Assembly: GCF_001618425.1 (NCBI RefSeq)
Contig: NZ_BDCU01000031.1
Location: 124,001 to 188,000, forward strand
DNA from: Nocardia fusca NBRC 14340
Lineage (GTDB): Bacteria > Actinomycetota > Actinomycetes > Mycobacteriales > Mycobacteriaceae
DNA: 64,000 nt
Direction: 5' to 3'
The notes beneath the pieces were generated by a model. The model was not told the DNA's origin. It ran no database searches and saw nothing but the letters and a program-made list of their open reading frames with translations. A program made the position numbers and the translations under genes. Positions 55,501 through 59,780 of the stretch are shown here, piece after piece (within the stretch, counting starts at the first letter, position 1; every line of letters begins with the position of its first letter).

Positions 55501-57760
55501 GGTCCCGGGCGGCGGCCGCGGTCAGCAGTTCGGCGAAGGTATGGGGAGCCGGGGCGCCGGGGCCGGACCGGTTCAGCAATCCCGCGCGTTCGGTAGCGTC
55601 CAGGATGTCTATCGATCCCACCGCGGCTTCCGGTTCGGCGGCCACCGATTCCAGGATCCGAATCCAGCGGTCCATCAGGGAGTCGACCGTGTCCGCATCG
55701 AACAGGTCCGCCGAGTAGTCGACAGTGACGGTCGATCCGGCGGTGCCGGCGTCGGACACCGCGATCCGCAGATCGAGCCCGGGTGCATCGAGAAGGTCCG
55801 TCGCCGCGGCGTCCGGATCGCTCGGGTCCGGTTCCGCGGGCGGCGGGTTCCCGCAAGCCACCATCACCTGGAAGAGCGGATGCCGCGACGGTGACCGGGA
55901 TGGGTGCAGTTCCTCGACCAACCGCGCGACCGGGATACCGGCATGGTCGAAGGCGGTCGAATCGACCCGCGCTACGCGGTCGAGAAACCCGGTGAACGAT
56001 TCACCGAGATCTATTCCGGTCCGCAGTACCACCGCATCGGCGAACTCCGGGGCCACCCCGTCCGCTGCGCGGGCACCGCGCCGGGCCACGGGGGTGCCGA
56101 CCGCGATATCACCGGAACCGCTCAACCGGGCGAGCAGCACCGCCGTCGCGGCATGGACCACCGCGAACAACGAGGTGCCACGGTCCCGTGCGATTCCTTC
56201 CAGCGCACCGACCAGGTCCGCGCCCAATCCGAACCGGCGGTTCCCGCGCCGGTCCGATCCCACCGCCGGACGCGGCCTGTCGAACGGTAGCGGCAGCTCC
56301 TCCGGTAGGTCGGCGAGCGTGGCCTGCCAGAACGCGAGGATTTCGCGGCGCCGCCGGATCCGGGCGCCGGTCCGGGCACTGTCGGGGTGGACCTGTCCGA
56401 GGGCGGTGCCCGGCCCCGCGGCCGCGAACGCGTCCAGGAACCGCGCGAATCCGGTCCGATGTGCCGCGAGTTCGGCGTGGGTGTAGAGGTCCGGGTTGGC
56501 CATGAGGTGCAGAATCGTCCGCGGTGGATCGCCGGTCTGGTAGAGATCGACGAGCAGATCGTCGACCGGCCCGGAGCTGAGGATATGGAATTCCCCGCTG
56601 ACCGGCCCGAGCCGAATCTTCTGGGGGAAGAACATGACGTTCACCATCGGGCCGGCGTAACGACGCTGTCCGTTGCTCCCGGCGGCGGCGCGGATATCGT
56701 AGAGGCCGCAGCGCTGATGCCGCAGGGCGCCGATCAGGTCGGATTGTACGTGCCGCACCAGCGTCGCCACCGTTTCGCCGCTGCCGAGTTCGATCGGGAA
56801 CGGTGCGACATTGACGAACACGCCCCCGGAGCGCCGCAGTACGGCGGTGGTGCGCCCCGATACCGGGATATCGACCAGAACGTCGTCCCGGCCGGTCATC
56901 CGGGCCAGATAGCACCCGAAAGCGGCGATCACCACGGCGGCCGGGCTCGCGGCCAGCGCTGTCGCGGCCTGGTCGATCCGGGCCACCGTCCCGGGCGCCA
57001 GTTCGCCGAGCACGGCCACACTTTCCGCGCGGGCGGGCGCGTAACCGGTCGCGAGACTCGAGCCCTCCCCGGCACCGGCCAGCCTGTCCAGCCAATACGC
57101 GCGGTCGTCGGTGAACCTCTTCGACTCCCGATAGCTGCGATCCGCTTCGTACAGAGTGCGCAGGTCCGCCGCCCGGCACGGCTCCACCGGGGCGCCGCGC
57201 TCCGCGGTCCCGTCCCGCACCGCCGCGGTGTACAGCGCCGCGATCCGGTTCACCATGGTCATCGCGCCGTAGCCGTCCAGCGCGACATGGTGAACCCGGT
57301 TGTACCAGAGGTAATGTCTGTCGCCGACCTGCAACAGCGCCGCGGCGATCAGACGGTCCCGGACCATATCGAGAGGTGCCGTGTATTCGCGCTGCATCCA
57401 CTGCAGGCCCGCCGCCAGCGGATCCGGTTCGCCCCGCATATCGAGGATCGGCCCTGTCGACTCCAGTGACGGGTCGTACAGCTGTTGCGGTTCACCGCCG
57501 TTCTCCACCAGGCGTAGGTATCCGGATTGGAATTCGTGGCCCGCTCGAATCAAACTACGGCGCAGCAGCTCGATATCGAGGTCCCCGTGAAGTTCGATAT
57601 ACTGCGCCTCGGATATCGGAATATCCGGGCGCAAGTGCTGCGCGAGCCACAGTCCTCGCTGTCCGGCGGACAGGGGCACCGGATTTCCGACCGTAGTCCC
57701 GGATCGGGCCGGACTGTTTTCTTCCAGTCTTGGCTCAAAACAGGGGTACGAGCGTTCCAT
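40529..57760 (-). CDS. Four-module non-ribosomal peptide synthetase with terminal thioesterase
   Basis: A 5,743-residue synthetase. Order, with approximate residues: C1 (28-450, HHVALDG near 157), an extra C-terminal half of a C domain (470-720), A1 (740-1220), T1 (Ser1272 in GGDSL); C2 (1328-1770, HHIAADG), A2, T2 (Ser2324), E1 (2378-2880, HHSAIDGVSW); C3 (2888-3315, HHLLLDG), A3, T3 (Ser3878), E2 (3937-4415, HHLVVDGVSW); C4 (4427-4857, HHILIDG), A4, T4 (Ser5413 in GGNSL), TE (5480-5720, Ser5550 in LLGYSLGG). All A domains keep YTSGSTG and GKLD. By-eye specificity residues: A1 DAWVVAAIM, close to the Phe code of GrsA; A2 DVLLMGTVA; A3 DVMAVGSVE; A4 DVLAVGTIM. The product should be a tetrapeptide L-D-D-L in chirality. 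C1 resembles EntF-like starter C domains, so an N-acyl or aryl cap is possible. GGAGGAG precedes the ATG. No MbtH gene is in the window. Confidence 0.96.
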   Translation of the reverse strand: MERSYPCFEPRLEENSPARSGTTVGNPVPLSAGQRGLWLAQHLRPDIPISEAQYIELHGDLDIELLRRSLIRAGHEFQSGYLRLVENGGEPQQLYDPSLESTGPILDMRGEPDPLAAGLQWMQREYTAPLDMVRDRLIAAALLQVGDRHYLWYNRVHHVALDGYGAMTMVNRIAALYTAAVRDGTAERGAPVEPCRAADLRTLYEADRSYRESKRFTDDRAYWLDRLAGAGEGSSLATGYAPARAESVAVLGELAPGTVARIDQAATALAASPAAVVIAAFGCYLARMTGRDDVLVDIPVSGRTTAVLRRSGGVFVNVAPFPIELGSGETVATLVRHVQSDLIGALRHQRCGLYDIRAAAGSNGQRRYAGPMVNVMFFPQKIRLGPVSGEFHILSSGPVDDLLVDLYQTGDPPRTILHLMANPDLYTHAELAAHRTGFARFLDAFAAAGPGTALGQVHPDSARTGARIRRRREILAFWQATLADLPEELPLPFDRPRPAVGSDRRGNRRFGLGADLVGALEGIARDRGTSLFAVVHAATAVLLARLSGSGDIAVGTPVARRGARAADGVAPEFADAVVLRTGIDLGESFTGFLDRVARVDSTAFDHAGIPVARLVEELHPSRSPSRHPLFQVMVACGNPPPAEPDPSDPDAAATDLLDAPGLDLRIAVSDAGTAGSTVTVDYSADLFDADTVDSLMDRWIRILESVAAEPEAAVGSIDILDATERAGLLNRSGPGAPAPHTFAELLTAAAARDPGAPALVCGDTRIDYRELDERSNRSARALIARGAGPESVVAVAIPRSPDSVLALWAVAKTGAAFLPIDPSYPAARITHMITDSGATLGLTVDAVREKLPGTVDWLLPGAHDPPGDTRPIADRDRTTVLRPGHPAYLIYTSGSTGTPKGVTVTHAGLAALAAEQRERYTVTGDSRTLHLASPSFDASVWELLLAVGSGATMVIAEPGTYGGAELADLVRRHRVTHAVATPAALASVDPAGLDSLRVVVAAGDACPPELVRRWAVGGREFFDAYGPTEVTIMANHSASLAPSDPVTIGGPIRGATEWVLDRRLEPVPVGVAGELYIAGALLARGYHHRPGATAARFVACPWKPGQRMYRTGDMVRWTAAESIQYLGRSDFQVEIRGVRIELGEIDTALAACESVAFAVTVGHRTGSGTVLASYVVPAPDHSIDIALLTEHLHGLLPAYMVPPSITVLEHVPLTPAGKLDRKALPDPVVTGTVPFRPPGTPVERTVARVFAEVLGLGPVGLDDSFFALGGDSLTATRVAARLGTALGAEIPVRLLFEAPRVSALATQVEGQMRTGRQRPPLIAGPRPDLIPLAPAQQRMWFFNQYDTRSGAYNMPIAVRLRGEPDLGALRAAMTDVLDRHESLRTRYPERKGTLTQVVESVDAVDRELIPVPVEPDRLIAAITDFVHEGFDVSARVPVRTRLFRMTGGTETEYVLAVVVHHIAADGFSMAPLARDVATAYAARARGEAPSWSPLPVQYADYALWQRAVLGDPADPGSLSARQIRYWTETLADLPEELRLPFDRPRPAVRSHRGASHRFGLSADLVAELRAFARNRSSSLFMVIHGALATTLARSSGSGDIAIGTPVAGRGAAVLDDVIGMFVNTVVLRTEVDLGESFTAFLDRVERIDLAAFGNADVPFEQLVDELAPERSQSRHPLFQVLLAFQNLARADLELPGLDVSVLDLPEDVSRFDLQLMLADDESGGLAVTVTYSTELFDASTVESLVRRWVRILEAVAVDPAVPVGSIEVLEPTEHADLLTRSGPPGVAPRTLAEMLAAGAARDPAATALVCDGARIDYRELGERAGRLARTLIRRGAGPGDIVAVAMPRSADFVLAVCAVAGSGAAFLPIDPAYPTARITHMTTDSGAVLGLTIDSVRHQLPDTIDWLTPDDTPEQGGDTGPIADADRVRPLHLDDLAYVIYTSGSTGLPKAVAVAHRGLADCASEHHDGLHIGPGSRVLSLSSPSFDVSILELMSALVAGATMVIAPGDVNGGDALGELLDREQVGHVLITPSALSTVDATRWPLPHLRTLMVGGESYGTELVQRWSHGHKVLNTYGPTEVTVAATRPTLMVPGEPVTIGGPIRGATVWILDQRLQPVPSGVTGELYIAGALLARGYHRRPGTTAERFVACPWKTGRRMYRTGDMARWTAHGTIQYLGRSDCQVKIRGLRIELGEIDAVLGAHESVGFATTVGHRNAAGVMALASYVVPAPGRSIDTARLIAFLGSRLPTYMIPPSITVLDHIPLTPAGKLDRKALPDPVRADSTPFRAPQTPLEHTIAGAFADVLGVDTVGLDDSFFALGGDSIMSILLVTRARTAGVLFSAREVFDHRTVAGLARVAVRADEAARASGSVELPGAGVGPIPLTPVMHWFTEHTRSGTGRLAQAVMLALPTGTERRRLAETVQAVLDRHDMLRSRLRPAGDGSWIWETLPVGAIRSDEIIHRVATEAAPGSPGFRAVAAAESAAAANRLDPGAGIVAQVVWFDPVDPAVPDRMLMLVHHSAIDGVSWRVLVPDLAIAWARKEAGEPPDLAPVATSMRGWAHGLIEAAHRPERTAELGRWQAVAAEPDPVIGSRPLDPAVDVAETVRTVEVELSAEVTAALSTEVPAAFHGTVADGLLAALALATTKWRRERESAAGTGRPAAAVIGLEGHGREDEVVPGADLTRTVGWFTTSFPVRLDLSAIDVDDAYAGGPALGAAVKAVKEQLRAVPDHGIGYGLLRYLNEDTAPALRALPTPQIGFNYLGRIVAGTRGQAQPWQPVDDGGDFSGAVLARAVNPDMPVTAALDITARIVDDGVRQRLRAIWSYPAGVLDAAEVRRVAQSWSDALTALAAYARDPGAGGWTPSDLDLVRLGQSEIERLEQRYPAVQDVWPLTPLQEGLLFHALAAEESTDAYVVQLVLELRGRVDPERLRRAGQLLLDRHANLRTAFVTDIGPVQVVDSGVAAPWSEVDLSGLDEDALAREWELLTAADRATRFDPARAPLLRWTLVTTGPDSYRLVLTQHHLLLDGWSTPLLLRELLVVYATDGDVTVLPPVRPYRDFLAWLGAQDRTAALDAWARVFDGTDEPTLVAPANPGRGYTGSREVTGELTEEQTARLTGLAQARGVTLNTVIQGVWAIILGLLTSRDDVTFGSTVSGRPPQIPDIESMIGLFVNTLPVRVRLDPAESVGHLLERVQAEQSALLDHHHVGLTDIEHAAGPGAVFDTMTVFESYPVDRGGVTAQTDIAGLRVADVTGTDAAHYPLAVVAHTDTRLHLRVQYLPELVDQDAAAAILRRILRVLDLLVADPDRPLGRLDPLFPAEYRELLSVSGDPAVTERVLPDLLAAGRDPEAVAVVCGDRRWTYRELDTESNRLARCLIARGAGPETGVAVGLPRSVESVLALWAVAKSGAAFVPVDPGYPAGRIEYMLADSGVTVGITSARWQDRLPGRVRWLVLDEPATAADVAAAAAAPVTDAERTLPVRADQVAYVIYTSGSTGVPKGVVVSHRGLANLVAELQSRFGIGPATRVLHAASPSFDVAVMEQLCAFGSGGQLAIAPPAAYGGAELARILRRENVSHVALTPTVLGTLDPAGLECVETVVLGGEVPPPELVSKWARGRTLVNSYGPAEATVETHTSALLVANAAVTIGRPHRGVGQVVLDTWLRPVPVGIVGELYLAGPGLARGYRNRTGTTAARFVADPFAGPGQRMYRTGDLVRWSRQPDASLALEYVGRADSQVKIRGFRIELGEVEAVLRACTGVARAAAAVHRDPATGDRLIGYLVPEPGAELDPATILADAGERLAAHMVPAHAMVLDALPLTATGKLDRAALPAPDFAAARAVSRAPVTGAEETLARLFGEVLGLDEVGADDSFFALGGDSIMAIQLVTRARAAGLVFSAGAVFDHRTVAGLARVAVPESGSTAPSRPAELPGGGVGPVPLTPIMCWMFERGGFDRFCQWVELTLPAGIDAAGIGATVQAVLDHHDMLRARLHPDPAHPSGRALRVEPAAVSAATLIRHVPTDAAPGSSEFAALTEAEADAAAGRLDPAAGVVLQLVWLDPAGQPGRLLVVAHHLVVDGVSWQILVPDLAAAWAQVRAGQRPRLAPVGTSMRRWADALRTAAGDHSELDWWQSTLGTGDPPLGPRPIDPAVDVQATVATAEITLSPAVTHDVLTTLPRAFRGSVDDALLTGLALALARWRHRRGVTGTDTLLTLESHGRHDTVLPGADLTRTVGWFTTTYPVRLDLSGIDIGDAFAAGAAAGSAVKSVKEQLRRVPRHGTGFGLLRYLDSETARVLRALPTPQVSFNYLGRFDTLPVAAQADWMPAGPRAAGGAQNPEAPVAALLGINAAITDTPGGPALTAAWEYPTGVLDPVEVIELMELWRDAVTALATHAARPGSGGPTPSDIDLLDLDQATIDRLAARHPGLDDIWPVTPLQAGLLFHAQLAAGDLDAYVVQLCLELGGTIDADRLQRAGRDLLGRHPNLRTAFDRDSAGKPVQVVHRHVDVPFGRIGLPGRDEAAIELERIMAADRRAGFDPAVPPLLRLTLIDLAPQRYRLLVSMHHILIDGWSTPLLIRELLQLYVGDGDPALLPPPVRPYRDYLAWLRAQDRNAADDAWARAFDGAAEPTLLAPADRGRRQTAAGREVLRQLSEDRTAALVAVAQRQEITLNTIVQAAWAIVLGAETGRADVVFGATVSGRPPQLEGIESMVGLFVDTVPVRVRLAAEDTLARLLRRIRTEQTALLDHQHPGLARIQNVAGPGAIFDTVTVFESYPIDRTGLSEAADIAGLRVLGVHGHDAAHYPLGLIVEHGTRLRLGFEYLPELFTAERIEALADRVLRVLDAVAEHVDLPLTRLRLLSPDEQAALVPARGRTGAAPSVLPQVLTAAMAPDTEAVAGDGVRLTYRELDERSNRWARVLLDTGVGPESFVALVLPRSVDAVVAVWAVAKTGGAFVQLDPADPDDRITRILTDSGAAIGLTAADVRHRLPDTIEWLTLDSPSFTSATAAASPAAITDSERTTTLRPDHPAYLIYTSGSTGTPKGVVVTHAGTANLAAEARERFGLTSAARVLAAASPGFDVSILEWLGAAAAGATAVLAPARVVAGAELAAAIDAGHITHAALTPTVLASLDPGSLGTLETLVLGGEACPPELAARWTAGHTVINTYGATETTIMSCAAAPLRTAPEGPLPIGGPIRGFTAVVLDRGLRPVPPGAVGELYLSGPGLARGYHRRPSTTAAGFVPDPYGPPGTRMYRTGDLVAWNSDGSLRYAGRSDRQLEIAGNRVEPGEVEAALRSGPDIAQAAVTVHDRGDGTGRLVGYVVPTPGATPDIPALTTHLATRLPTHMIPAAVLALDRLPLTATGKLDYRALPAPDRPSAVYRPPSTPLEATVCDAFAGILELERAGADDSFFDLGGNSLDAARLAARLGETAGADVPLHWVFTDPTPQALARRIESGHLDDDEPAPEDALAVLLPLRGAGDGPPLFCVHPAIGLAWGFSGLVRYLESDRPIHGLQSPALTEPDTQFATLDRLADRYVQEIRAVQPHGPYHLLGYSLGGTIAHAIAVRLRRDGEPVATLAMMDTRVVTADSVRAPTPTIGEMLTEAGAADPDSAELTMAAAAELLHRQGGLGTLLTAEHLTRLHRDYTRLVDLTWHHRPGLFDGDLIYFSAAPEGTDSGAAPALAWADHITGRITEHRIPIRHEKMTAPDALRAIGLALTQHFHSARTSPSPGPDSSKDTDHDHRPSHR
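55603..56353 (-). other. Orphan C-terminal half of a condensation domain inside the NRPS
   Basis: About 250 residues between the complete C1 domain and A1. It begins FWQATLADLPEELPLPFDRP and runs through LARLSGSGDIAVGTPVARRG to SRSPSRHPLFQVMVA. It is closely similar to the second half of C2 (YWTETLADLPEELRLPFDRP ... SQSRHPLFQVLLA). No HHxxxDG-bearing N-terminal half precedes it, so it cannot catalyse condensation alone. It looks like a duplicated fragment left by module recombination, or a structural linker. Confidence 0.8.
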
Positions 57761-58312
57761 AGCTCTCCTCCGTAACCCTCGCCCTCAGTGTAAGCAGAGG
57801 TTTTTGCCCGAGTACAGACCGAAATCTCGCTTCGCGGCCGGATTTTTTGCCCGCCCTCCGAAATCGGCAGGGAGTGCCGTAACCGAAGTCAGTCTTCAAG
57901 GTCTCGACCGGGTCGAGGTTCGCGCTGAATATCGGCAGACGTCACGTTCGAATAAACGACATCGAGGTAATTCATTGCACCTTGCCAACACTTTGCGCGC
58001 CGGAATCCGGTAAATCGCTCGGCAGAACAGGGGCTTTCGTCACGGAGTTCCCAGGCGGTCGACCGGATGGCTATGGGTCGACCCGGCGTGCTGATTCGCG
58101 CCGCGCATTGTTGCTTTTTCACCGGTCCGGCTGGTTCGCCGGTCCGGCCGGGATTTCATCGAATGAATGACAGGACAGCTGTGAGACAAATTCGAAAACG
58201 GTTACCGCGAGGCGCTCCGCGGTATCGCGCACCCGAAATGCGAAGTTCGTAGCGATTGTCCGGCTGCGGTGCCGCACCGATCACCTTGCATGCGCGTACC
58301 CGGCGGGCCCGG
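57761..58312. other. NRPS upstream region, no gene recognised
   Basis: About 550 bases before the NRPS start, with lower GC than the coding sequence and no convincing gene. It must hold the NRPS promoter. A 10-base word, TTTTTGCCCG, is repeated at 57801-57810 and 57844-57853. I could not assign promoter hexamers with confidence. Confidence 0.5.
57801..57853 (-). repeat. Direct repeat CGGGCAAAAA ahead of the NRPS gene
   Basis: Read on the NRPS strand, CGGGCAAAAA occurs twice with start-to-start spacing of 43 bases, close to four helical turns, within 95 bases of the ATG. This is compatible with two sites for one regulator or with leader structure; it is too short to exclude chance. Confidence 0.35.
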
Positions 58313-58762
58313 TCAGGGCGTGACGATGGAGAAGTTCCGGTCGGGAGTGTCCAGCAATTCCTTCAACTGTGCAAATACCCCGGGGTTTCCGGTAACGCCG
58401 ATACTCCCGGACTGCACCGCCTCACCGACGTCCCGGCCCGCCGGCAGCACCTCGAGCAGCATTGCCCTGGTGAGAGCGAACGAGGCGTCGGGCGCGGGTC
58501 TGCGGTGCCCGGCCGGCAGATCGTAGTGAACGAGGACACCGTGGCGCAGTTCCATCCGATGCATGCGCTGTTCGTCGCTGATCAGCCAATCCACGATCAT
58601 CCGCCGATCCCCGGCCGCGGGGCCGTCGAGACGCACGGCGAGCGCGTCGAAGACCATGTCGACGGTGAGGGCCGTGCGCAGTCCCGCGTTGTCCGAGGTG
58701 GTCGGCGTGTAGGCCGGACCGGCGCCCGTACGGCGACGCACCGGCGCCGACTCTGCCCCCAC
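58313..58762 (-). pseudogene. Remnant of an alkyl sulfatase: SCP2-like C-terminal domain only
   Basis: A 149-codon frame matching the sterol-carrier-like C-terminal domain of class B (BDS1/SdsA1-type) alkyl sulfatases: TVDMVFDALAVRLDGPAAGD, a central RHGVLVHYD block, and the typical end LLDTPDRNFSIVTP. The 450-residue metallo-beta-lactamase catalytic part is missing. The frame continues in phase from the stop of the SnoaL-like gene upstream, with no ribosome site before the GTG. It is probably a deletion remnant; a stand-alone SCP2 protein is possible but less likely. Confidence 0.7.
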
Positions 58763-58780
58763 GGCGGCCCGGCGGCCGGC

Positions 58781-59266
58781 TCAACAGCCCGCGCGGCCCA
58801 GCAGGCCCCGCGCAGCGGCACTGCCGTCCAGCAGCCGCGCGGTGCGGCGCCGAATCAGCCATGTGCCGTCGGTGCGGACGAGTTCGAAGCGGTTGGCGGT
58901 GACCCGCCACACCCGGAACGAATCGGCATCGGCGTCGCGGCGCAGCAGCAGCGAATGGCAGGTCGCCACCGCGGTGTCGCCGTCGACCCGGATGTGTACG
59001 GGATCGAGCAGGTGCCCGCAGCCTTCGTGGAGGTAGTCCTGATGCGGCGCGGTGCGCACCATCTCGGTGATCGCGTCGCGCCCTTCCATCACGCGGATGT
59101 CGATGTCGTACACGGCGTCCTCGGTCCACAACCGGCCGACGGCGTCGGCGTCACCGGCGTCGACGGCGGGGCCGTAGGCGGTGAGCACCTCGTGGACAGC
59201 GGCTTTGTCCTCGAGGGCCTGCACCCGGTTGAGCAGAGTGGCCACCAGATCTGCGGTGTCGGTCAT
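58781..59266 (-). CDS. SnoaL-like (NTF2-fold) protein
   Basis: A 161-residue protein of the NTF2/SnoaL superfamily. The N terminus ALEDKAAVHEVLTAYGPAVD followed by AGDADAVGRLWTEDAVYDID is the standard helix-cone entry. Later HIRVDGDTAVATCHSLLLRR and ANRFELVRTDGTWLIRRRTA form the sheet. GGAGAG seven bases upstream of the ATG supports the start. Members act as small-molecule isomerases, hydrolases or dehydratases; this one has no assigned reaction. Its start lies inside the frame of a truncated TetR gene. Confidence 0.85.
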   Translation of the reverse strand: MTDTADLVATLLNRVQALEDKAAVHEVLTAYGPAVDAGDADAVGRLWTEDAVYDIDIRVMEGRDAITEMVRTAPHQDYLHEGCGHLLDPVHIRVDGDTAVATCHSLLLRRDADADSFRVWRVTANRFELVRTDGTWLIRRRTARLLDGSAAARGLLGRAGC

Positions 59267-59648
59267 ATCGATACTCTCCGAAGCCTCCGGGCACCTGTGC
59301 GGGCGGCCCGGCCTCCTGTTCTACCGGCATCGTCAGCGGCGAACCTCGAGCCTTCCGCTCCCCCGGTCCGATGCTCGCGTCGACGACGTGCAGGGATTGT
59401 TCGACAACCCATCGCATCACCGCCGGCAGGGTCGCGGTATCCGGGGGTAATTCCGGCTCGGCGATCGAACTCAACGAAGAGGTGAGCATATCGCCGCGAT
59501 TGCTGTATCGGCGGTAGATCGTCGTCTTCGCCATCCCCGACAGCGCGGCGACCGCCTCGACGGTGACTGCTTTCGGCTCCTTGGCGCGCAGCAGTTCCAA
59601 CGTCGCGGCGGTGATCCGCTCGTCACGGGGTGCCGGCGCCTCGGCCAT
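59151..59648 (-). pseudogene. TetR-family regulator truncated after the HTH
   Basis: The first 90 residues are a good TetR N-terminal domain: ITAATLELLRAKEPKAVTVE then AVAALSGMAKTTIYRRYSNR and the start of the ligand domain up to RWVVEQSLHVVDASIG. After that the frame becomes Arg/Pro/Gly-rich nonsense and runs across the ribosome site and first 40 codons of the SnoaL-like gene. The usual 100-residue ligand domain is therefore lost, apparently by a deletion that also brought the SnoaL-like gene close. The DNA-binding part may still be made. Confidence 0.65.
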
Positions 59649-59780
59649 CGTGTCTCCCTTGCCTCCGGGGAAATATCGCGGCCCGTCGCGTGGATGAGCA
59701 CAGTCCGCGGAGCCGTGCACGGAGTCCCGATATCCGGGCCGGTCGTGTCGAACTCCCTGTGGGAGGGACCGTCGCTGTGG

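Noticed and set aside
40529..57760. Siderophore synthetase
   Set aside because: The E-domain pattern and modular layout alone do not show it; no aryl-acid, hydroxamate or iron-uptake genes are next to the NRPS, and the FecCD gene at the left edge is B12-regulated and 40 kb away.
40529..59266. An MbtH-like partner for the NRPS
   Set aside because: No frame in the NRPS flanks shows the short Trp-rich MbtH pattern; if needed it must be elsewhere in the genome.
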